Shown here: in pieces, positions 1-6,549 of the stretch
Numbering within the stretch: position 1 is the first letter of the stretch
How the letters are laid out: every line of letters starts with the position of its first letter
Source of the DNA: Akkermansia muciniphila
Lineage (GTDB): Bacteria > Verrucomicrobiota > Verrucomicrobiia > Limisphaerales > SXTU01
NCBI GenBank assembly: GCA_945872195.1
Contig: CAMBZO010000152.1
Coordinates: 1-6,549, forward strand
Length of the DNA: 6,549 nt
Direction: 5' to 3'
The notes under the pieces: generated by a model
Told to the model about the DNA's origin: nothing
The model's database searches: none
The model's input: only the letters and a program-made list of their open reading frames with translations
Position numbers and translations under genes: made by a program

Positions 1-1045
1 GCAGCAAGTCCGAAGCGTCGGTGAAGTTTTCGTTCAACTTGCCCGCGGGGCTGACGCCTTGCCAACTGACGATGAAGGGGACAAGCCCGCCGCCTTCCTC
101 CATGCCGCCCTTTTGTCCGACGATGCGACGGCCGCCGATGGTTGCGCGATCGGCGTTCGCCTTGGCGGTGCCGTTGTCGCCCATGAAGAAGACAACGGTG
201 TTGTCGCGGAGTTTAAGGCGCTCCAATTCGGCGAGGAGTTTGCCGATGAGTTTGTCCATGTAGGTGATGTTGTCGTTGTAGAGCTGGACGTAGCGGGCGG
301 CGGCGTCTGTGCCGGGCGCGGGCGGCGCGCTGTCGGGCGTGGGCAGGATTTGCGAATGCACGAACGACAGCGAGTAGTAGAGGAAGAAGGGTTTGCTCTG
401 GTTGGAGTTGATGAAGTCGAGGGCGCTCTTCTGCATCAGGTCGGGCATGTATTCCGCGTCCGTCATCGTCAGCTTTTTCTCGTTGATGTTGTAAGGGCCG
501 GGGTTGGCGCGGACCCCGTCGTCGGCACCTTTTTCACCGGTGAGCGCATACTTTTTGACCCACGCGGCGGCGGCGGATTTGTTCCAATAGATGCCGCTGG
601 CCTTGTAGCTCAAGACGTGGTCGAAGCCCCAATCCGTCGCATCTCCCGAGGGCAATATCTGGCCCCATTTGCCAATCATCGCGGTGGCGTAGCCAGCCTT
701 CTTCAGGACCGTGGGAACCATGACTTCGGCTTTGTCGCCGGTGCGAAGGATGGAACCGCAAGCGTCTTGGGTCACCGCGCCTGAGCGGAAACCATAGCGT
801 CCGGTCAGAATGAGCGCGCGTGATGGGCCGCAGAGCGGAACGGTGTAAAAGTGGTTGAAGCGGATGCCCGTCTTGGCGAGCGAGTCAATGTTCGGCGTCT
901 TGTAGCGATCGGAACCGTTCGCCCCGATCTCGGCGAACCCGAGGTCATCGGCCAAGATGAAGACGATGTTGGGCTTCGCGGGCGACGCGGCATGGAGCGT
1001 GGTGAGCGACAGCAACGTCGCGGCGAGGGTGAAGTAGAGTTTCAT
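1..1045 (-). CDS. Secreted formylglycine-dependent sulfatase, 3' end cut by window edge
   Basis: This gene encodes a type I sulfatase that would hydrolyse sulfate esters, probably on a polysaccharide or its oligosaccharides, in the periplasm or outside the cell. The first 348 residues are present; the frame is still open at base 1, so perhaps 100 or more C-terminal residues are missing. Residues 1-20 look like a signal peptide with likely cleavage after LHAA. Visible active-site elements are the metal-binding Asp pair D33-D34 (ILADD), the sulfatase signature at 72-83 (CGPSRALILTGR) with C72 as the residue converted to formylglycine, K126, H230, the second metal pair D290-N291 (MGDNG) and K312 (QKGGMEEGG). 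The usual GKWH motif reads GKWG here (125-128), so the His is absent. I recall this variant from a sulfatase subfamily common in Verrucomicrobiota and Planctomycetota. The start is an ATG 19 bases after the transporter stop, without a Shine-Dalgarno sequence. Activity requires a formylglycine-generating or anaerobic maturase enzyme encoded elsewhere. Sulfatase identity is very secure; substrate is unknown. Confidence 0.95.
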   Translation of the reverse strand, partial: MKLYFTLAATLLSLTTLHAASPAKPNIVFILADDLGFAEIGANGSDRYKTPNIDSLAKTGIRFNHFYTVPLCGPSRALILTGRYGFRSGAVTQDACGSILRTGDKAEVMVPTVLKKAGYATAMIGKWGQILPSGDATDWGFDHVLSYKASGIYWNKSAAAAWVKKYALTGEKGADDGVRANPGPYNINEKKLTMTDAEYMPDLMQKSALDFINSNQSKPFFLYYSLSFVHSQILPTPDSAPPAPGTDAAARYVQLYNDNITYMDKLIGKLLAELERLKLRDNTVVFFMGDNGTAKANADRATIGGRRIVGQKGGMEEGGGLVPFIVSWQGVSPAGKLNENFTDASDLL

Positions 1046-1064
1046 GTTGGCAGTGACTTTGGGA

Positions 1065-2387
<1,323 letters not shown>

Positions 2388-2399
2388 GGCCTGCACGAG

Positions 2400-5300
2400 T
2401 TACTTGAGCCAGAGGACGGGCTGCGTGATGCCGATGTTACGTTGCACTTCGGGGTCGGTCGGGTCGGCGGGAAGTTTCTTCCAGAGGTCGAGATACTTTT
2501 TCTCACCGAACGCGAGGCCGGCGAAGAGGAGGTGCGGCTGGCGCGCGGGCCAACCCGCCCACGCCTGCACGTCGGGCTTGAGCGTCCACTTCGATTTGTC
2601 GGCGAGGAAAGGATGAAGGAATGCGACGGCCTTGCGGATTCCGCGACCGTCGGGCGTTTCGAAGGTCCAGAGATTGTCCGCCTCGGTCGAAAGCACGTGA
2701 CAGAGCAGCGTCATGTTATCGAGCTGGAAGATGGAATAGCCGTAGGGTTTCGTGCGCGCGAGTTCGAGCGGGAAGCCGCCGTCCGTAGCCATCTGCTTGG
2801 GCACGAAGACTTCTTTGAATTGTTTGCGGCAGGCGGCGAGTTTCGCCGCGTCGCCGATGAAGTCGGCGAACACGGCGAGCTGCAGATGGAACGCAACACT
2901 GTGGTTATTCTTCGCGGCGGCTTCCTCCTTGCCGTTCTTGCTCGTGACCATCCACTCGGCCAGTTCGCCGAACCACTGGCGCAAGCCGGTCGCGAGCTCG
3001 GCGGGAAAGGCTTTTGATTTCTCCATCGCCTTCACGGCAGTGGGAATTTCGATGATATGAAGCGTGTCGATGATGCCGATGCCGCGGCCCGGCGACACGC
3101 CGGGAATCGCCTGCGCGAAGTTGAGGTTCGGGTTCATGCGCGTCTTCGCATCGAGGAAGAACACACGGAGCAACTCGGCGGCCTTCGTCACGTAACGCTC
3201 TTCGCCGGTGAGCTTGTAAGCGGCGGCCAACGCGGCGACGGAATCGCGCAGCGCCTTCACGGCCATGCGATGCGCGACGAAGTTCTCGGGGTTCGTCTCG
3301 CCATCGCGCTTGATGTAAGGCAGGCCATCGGGCTTGCTCGGATCGGGCCACCAGTAATCGCCGTTCGAGTAGAAGTCGTTCCGGCCACCTTCGCTCAACT
3401 TTGCAGGGAACGCGGTGATCGTCACGGGTTGCTGCTGCAACGCCGCCGTCGCAGCCTTCAGGATGCGCTCGCGGTCAATTGCGGCGACGTCGAGCGCGAG
3501 CTTGGGGGCCGCAGATTTCGCCGTCGGCCCGACTGACGCGATTGCCCCGGCCGCGGGGTTCGCCGTCGCGGCGGCCTTCGTGGACTTCGAGGCGGTCTTG
3601 GGCTTCGTAGATTTCTCCGGCGCACTGCTCACCGCGGCGGTCGTGTTGGTCACGTAGCGAAAGACCGTCTTGCGCCCCTCGGAGGAGACCGAGACGTTCG
3701 CCTTCGCGCCGGTAAGTTGGGCGCTGATTTGCGCGCGGCCATTGTAGAGCTGAACGACGCGCGCGCCCGTCGAAGTGCCGAGGTTGTCGAGCAAGCGACC
3801 GTCGCCGATGAGGCCGAAGCGCACGACGTTCGCGGCGTCGAGGCACGCCACGCCATCCTTGTCGAACAGCCGAGCCTCGAGCGTGGCAACGCCGTTGGTC
3901 TGCGCAATTTCGGTGAGCGTGAGCTTGGACGGCTTGTCCCAGGGCTTGGTCTGGTATTCGACCGCAAGCTCGTCGCTGACCTCGACGCCATCGCGTTTGC
4001 CGACGGCGCGCAGCGTGTTCTTCCCTTCGTTGAGTTTCACTTTCCAGTGCAGTCCCGCCGCTGGAAAATCCGCGCTCTTGCGCTGCTTCACGCCGGCGGA
4101 CTTGCCGTTCACGAACAGCTCCGCCTCGCCGCAGTTCGAGTAAACGCGCACTTCCTTCTCCTCGCCCGCGGCGCCCCAGCGCACCGGCCAGTTGTGCCCG
4201 AAGATGTGCAGCATCGGCTTTTCGGCCCAGTAGCTCTGGAAGACGTAATAGGTTTCCTTCGGCGTGCCGTCGCGCTCGACGACGCCCTTCTGATTTACGC
4301 GCGGCACCGGATTTTCCGGACGCAACGGCGTGGCGAAGTCTTTGAAGATCCATTGCGCGCTGCCGGTGAGCCAGGGCATTTGCTCCTGCTCCTTGAGGTG
4401 CCAGTCGAACAGATTGCACATGTAGCTCTCGGACCAGTCGCCGTCTTTCGACATGCGCACCTTGCCGCCGGTTCCCTTGTAGGCCTTGCCCTTTTCGGCG
4501 GTGCCCTGACCGACGGTGACCTTCTCCACCATCTTCTCCGGCTCCTCGGCGAAGCGGCGCGCGTGGCTATCGCCGCCCCACTCGGCGTGGAAGAAATGCT
4601 TGGTGTCCTTCAGCGCCTTCTCCGCCGAAGCGCGATACTCGGTGTAACGGCCGGAATACCAGCCCGCCCAAATGCTCGGCGCATACACGTCCACGATGTC
4701 CTTGCAGAAGTCACAACGGCGGATGCAGGTGGGCCGCGAGGGGTCCAGCTCGTGCGAGAGTGTGTTCAACTCGGTCATGAAGGCGCGAATCTTGTCCTTA
4801 TCGAACACCTCGAAGTCGCCCGGCCAATCGTTCTCGTTGCCCAGGCCCCACATGATGACGGAGGGATGGTTGTAATGCTGGTCTATCAATGCGCGCAGCA
4901 TGTCGCGGGTCTGCTGCTTGTAGCGCTCGCCGCCCAAGCCGCCGCGGCACCACGGAACTTCTTCCCACACGAGCAGGCCGAGTTCATCGCAGAGATCGAG
5001 CACCAGCGGCGCCTGTTGATAATGGCCGAGGCGGACGAAGTTCGCGCCCATGTCCTTGATCATCGCGAGCGTCTTGCGCACGACGTCGTCCGGCACGGCC
5101 GCGGCGACGCCCGCGTGGTCCTCGTGATAATGGGTGCCCTTGAGCAGCAGGCGCTCGCCGTTGAGTTTGAAGGGACCGTTGACAACCCACTCAAACGAGC
5201 GCACGCCGAAACGCTCCGTCGTTTGCTGCTCGCCGTGCTTGGACTTCAACGTGACCACGCAACGGTAGAGGGTCGGAGACTTCGGCGACCACAGCTCGGG

Positions 5301-6089
5301 CTTGGCGATTTCGAACGCCCCGATTTCCTTCGCCCCGCTCCACGGCGCGAGCTTCTGCGTCGCGCGGTGAACGACCTTGTCCTTCGCATCACGCACTTCA
5401 ATGGCGAGTTCGACCTCGTCCTTGAGCGCGGTCGGATTGAAGAGCCGCGAGCGGACCTTCACCGTCGCCTTGCCGCCGTCCACCTTAGCTTCGACATGCA
5501 CACGCTCCAGCGAGAGCGCCGGCGCATACACGAGGCTGACGTGGCGATAAAGACCGCCGTAGCGATTGAAGTCGCTGAGGTCGGACGGGATGCTTTCCGC
5601 GTCGCGCGAGTTGTCGCACAGCACGGCGAGCGGCACGGTTCCTTTGAAGGCTTCGTTCTTCAGCGCCTTCGCCGCGGCGTCCGTGATGTCCACGGTCCAC
5701 TCGTCGTAACCGCCGACGTGCTCGCCGACCTTCTCGGTGTGAACGAACACCTGCGACTTCTGCCCCGCGCCGTTGAAGTGCAGCAGCGTGCGGCCGTTCG
5801 GAAAGGGATTCGCGACCTTGAGCTGTGTGCGATACCAGCCGGGGCCCTGATAGTAGCGCACGTCCGGGTCCACGGCGTCGCGGCCATTGAAGCAATGCGG
5901 CAGCGTGACCGGCGACCACGTGACGTTGTCGCTCGCCTTGTCGCCGCGCCAAACTTCCCACGTGCTGCCGAGCGTGCCTTGATAATGCTCCCAGCCGCTG
6001 GCGAGCTGCTGGCGCGTCTCGGCGGCGGAGGTCATCGGTCCGAGGAAGCAGGCCGAACTCAAGAGGGCGAGGGGCAACAGATGCTTCAT
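2400..6089 (-). CDS. Secreted GH2 glycosidase fused to an alginate-lyase-like (PL38/PL5-type) domain
   Basis: One uninterrupted 1229-residue frame carries two enzymes. Residues 1 to about 23 form a signal peptide. The GH2 half has a jelly-roll sugar-binding domain (about 40-190), an Ig-like domain (192-298) and a TIM barrel (300 to about 615). The predicted acid/base is E419 in WGLGNEND and the nucleophile is E503 in FFHAEWGGD. N599-Q-K601 matches the NxK motif that binds the uronate carboxylate in beta-glucuronidases, though similar text occurs in some GH2 galactosidases. A DUF4982-like domain (about 625-713) and a GH2 C-terminal Ig-like domain (about 720-812) follow. A Lys/Ala/Ser/Thr linker (about 814-866) leads to an (alpha/alpha)-barrel lyase of the alginate lyase superfamily (about 869-1229) with YWWPDPSKPDGLPYIKRDG and the probable catalytic set N1062, H1063, R1112 and Y1118. 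It would act in the periplasm or outside the cell, cutting uronate chains by beta-elimination and trimming terminal sugars. The glycan (glucuronan, alginate, ulvan-like or other) is unresolved. The ATG start has a good signal sequence but no Shine-Dalgarno. It is the likely first gene of an operon with the transporter and sulfatase. Confidence 0.93.
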   Translation of the reverse strand: MKHLLPLALLSSACFLGPMTSAAETRQQLASGWEHYQGTLGSTWEVWRGDKASDNVTWSPVTLPHCFNGRDAVDPDVRYYQGPGWYRTQLKVANPFPNGRTLLHFNGAGQKSQVFVHTEKVGEHVGGYDEWTVDITDAAAKALKNEAFKGTVPLAVLCDNSRDAESIPSDLSDFNRYGGLYRHVSLVYAPALSLERVHVEAKVDGGKATVKVRSRLFNPTALKDEVELAIEVRDAKDKVVHRATQKLAPWSGAKEIGAFEIAKPELWSPKSPTLYRCVVTLKSKHGEQQTTERFGVRSFEWVVNGPFKLNGERLLLKGTHYHEDHAGVAAAVPDDVVRKTLAMIKDMGANFVRLGHYQQAPLVLDLCDELGLLVWEEVPWCRGGLGGERYKQQTRDMLRALIDQHYNHPSVIMWGLGNENDWPGDFEVFDKDKIRAFMTELNTLSHELDPSRPTCIRRCDFCKDIVDVYAPSIWAGWYSGRYTEYRASAEKALKDTKHFFHAEWGGDSHARRFAEEPEKMVEKVTVGQGTAEKGKAYKGTGGKVRMSKDGDWSESYMCNLFDWHLKEQEQMPWLTGSAQWIFKDFATPLRPENPVPRVNQKGVVERDGTPKETYYVFQSYWAEKPMLHIFGHNWPVRWGAAGEEKEVRVYSNCGEAELFVNGKSAGVKQRKSADFPAAGLHWKVKLNEGKNTLRAVGKRDGVEVSDELAVEYQTKPWDKPSKLTLTEIAQTNGVATLEARLFDKDGVACLDAANVVRFGLIGDGRLLDNLGTSTGARVVQLYNGRAQISAQLTGAKANVSVSSEGRKTVFRYVTNTTAAVSSAPEKSTKPKTASKSTKAAATANPAAGAIASVGPTAKSAAPKLALDVAAIDRERILKAATAALQQQPVTITAFPAKLSEGGRNDFYSNGDYWWPDPSKPDGLPYIKRDGETNPENFVAHRMAVKALRDSVAALAAAYKLTGEERYVTKAAELLRVFFLDAKTRMNPNLNFAQAIPGVSPGRGIGIIDTLHIIEIPTAVKAMEKSKAFPAELATGLRQWFGELAEWMVTSKNGKEEAAAKNNHSVAFHLQLAVFADFIGDAAKLAACRKQFKEVFVPKQMATDGGFPLELARTKPYGYSIFQLDNMTLLCHVLSTEADNLWTFETPDGRGIRKAVAFLHPFLADKSKWTLKPDVQAWAGWPARQPHLLFAGLAFGEKKYLDLWKKLPADPTDPEVQRNIGITQPVLWLK
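3492..3650 (-). other. Low-complexity interdomain linker of the GH2-lyase fusion
   Basis: This segment encodes about residues 814-866 of the fusion protein. It is almost entirely Ala, Ser, Thr, Lys, Pro and Gly, with the tetrapeptide KSTK occurring at 826-829 and 835-838. No hydrophobic core pattern is visible, so it is most simply a flexible tether between the last GH2-associated Ig-like domain and the first helix of the lyase barrel. The reading frame passes through without a stop or shift, which supports a genuine two-enzyme polypeptide rather than two genes merged by a sequencing error. Confidence 0.7.
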
Positions 6090-6107
6090 GAAGGAATGAG
6101 ATTACGG

Positions 6108-6125
6108 CGTGAGCAGGGGCTCACG
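6108..6125 (-). other. Perfect 7-bp stem, 4-base loop hairpin between prepilin-like gene and GH2-lyase gene
   Basis: CGTGAGC and GCTCACG are exact inverted repeats flanking a 4-base loop. The structure begins 25 bases after the stop of the prepilin-like gene and ends 18 bases before the ATG of the GH2-lyase gene. On the transcribed minus strand it is not followed by a run of T, so it is not a standard intrinsic terminator. It could be a weak terminator, an operator-like palindrome or a 5' UTR structure. The rest of the 61-base gap shows no convincing promoter boxes or ribosome binding site. Confidence 0.45.
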
Positions 6126-6150
6126 AATACCAGCGTGTTGACCGGCAACT

Positions 6151-6549
6151 TCAGAAAGCCAGCCAGGTGGTTTGCTCCCGGAACCAAAGTTTCGCGCGAG
6201 GGGCGGTGTAAGCAATTGGCTGCGCTCCGCCAGCGGGGTTGCCGCGGGCGTCGCCCAACTCGAACAGGTCTGCGGGGTCGGGTTGACCGACTACGAGCGG
6301 AGGCAGTTTCAGCAATTCGACGTGGCCGTCAGCGGCTATGGTCGTCGTGCCTTGTGAGTGGCGAATCAGTCCTCTGCCGTTGGATGCGTTCCAACCATTG
6401 CGAGTGTTGTCTAGGCTGGCATAGCTGAACTGGAGCTGGTTGTTGCTCTTCTCTTTCTCCAGCACGACCGCAATCGTGGTGGGGCTGTTGATTTGGGAAG
6501 CCCGCAAGGGGGCCGGATAGCGGTTGATGGTGGCGCGGAAGGCGTGTTC
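6151..6549 (-). CDS. Prepilin-like H-X9-DG protein, C-terminal 132 residues (5' end cut by window edge)
   Basis: The frame is open to the window edge, so the N-terminus, where a type IV prepilin cleavage/methylation helix would be expected, is not seen. The visible part contains RHSQGTTTIAADGHVELLKL, which matches the H-X9-DG motif exactly: His, nine residues, then Asp-Gly. This motif marks the C-terminal region of pseudopilin-like proteins that are present in many copies in Planctomycetota and Verrucomicrobiota. The tail, with ELGDARGN and a terminal PRAKLWFREQTTWLAF, fits the style of Verrucomicrobial members. These proteins are presumed to be surface or envelope filament subunits handled by a type II secretion/type IV pilus-like system, but their role is not established. 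It ends with TGA and lies 61 bases upstream of the GH2-lyase gene. An operon link is possible but not required, because a hairpin separates them. Confidence 0.8.
   Translation of the reverse strand, partial: EHAFRATINRYPAPLRASQINSPTTIAVVLEKEKSNNQLQFSYASLDNTRNGWNASNGRGLIRHSQGTTTIAADGHVELLKLPPLVVGQPDPADLFELGDARGNPAGGAQPIAYTAPRAKLWFREQTTWLAF

Noticed and set aside
59..784. A 241-codon open frame on the plus strand
   Set aside because: It is antisense to the sulfatase, whose signature and metal-binding motifs are unambiguous. The plus-strand product is a Val/Gly/Arg/Asp-rich string with no family resemblance.
3486..3650. Possibility that the GH2 and lyase are two genes joined by a sequencing error
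   Set aside because: The linker is continuous in frame, has the composition of a natural tether, and the lyase half has no own start codon with a signal peptide nearby.
3475..4419. A 314-codon open frame on the minus strand in another phase
   Set aside because: It overlaps the GH2-lyase frame entirely, and its Arg/Ala-rich product has no domain; it is a frame-shifted shadow of the real gene.
6050..6070. Possible lipoprotein signal (Cys14) at the start of the GH2-lyase
   Set aside because: The residues before Cys14 are L-S-S-A, so the -3 position is Ser rather than Leu and the hydrophobic stretch continues beyond the Cys; an ordinary signal peptide cut near SAA is more likely.
6108..6125. 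The intergenic hairpin as a standard intrinsic terminator
   Set aside because: The minus-strand sequence after the stem is CCGTAATCTC, with no T-run, so it was listed only as a hairpin of unknown role.
3717..6428. A 903-codon open frame on the plus strand
   Set aside because: It runs opposite the GH2 half and into the prepilin-like gene, shows only low-complexity Arg/Val/Ala/Glu/His-rich text, and ignores the clear gene boundaries on the minus strand.

Overview
The window is high-GC, gene-dense DNA with every credible gene on the minus strand. It suggests a member of the Verrucomicrobiota (or, less likely, Planctomycetota). The evidence is a secreted formylglycine-type sulfatase of a subfamily I associate with those phyla, a very large GH2 enzyme, and a prepilin-like protein ending in an H-X9-DG motif with the C-terminal tail style common in Verrucomicrobiota. 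This assignment is inference from protein style, not from a marker gene.

Layout, in the direction of transcription (right to left): the C-terminal part of a prepilin-like H-X9-DG protein (6549 to 6151, cut by the window edge); a 61-base gap holding a perfect 7-bp stem hairpin; a 1229-residue secreted protein that joins a complete GH2 glycosidase to an alginate-lyase-like polysaccharide lyase (6089 to 2400); an ExuT-like hexuronate transporter of the major facilitator superfamily (2387 or 2396 to 1065); and a secreted sulfatase (1045 to 1, C-terminus cut by the window edge). The last three genes are separated by about 3-12 and 19 bases and are probably one operon.

The three genes read as a small catabolic module for a sulfated, uronic-acid-containing polysaccharide. 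The sulfatase would remove sulfate esters. The lyase half of the fusion would cut uronate chains by beta-elimination, and the GH2 half would release terminal sugars, possibly glucuronic acid. The transporter would carry the resulting uronate across the inner membrane. The exact glycan cannot be read from sequence. The fusion of GH2 and lyase in one chain is the most notable feature. I see no RNA gene, insertion sequence, CRISPR array or phage element. The long open frames on the plus strand are antisense shadows of the high-GC genes.
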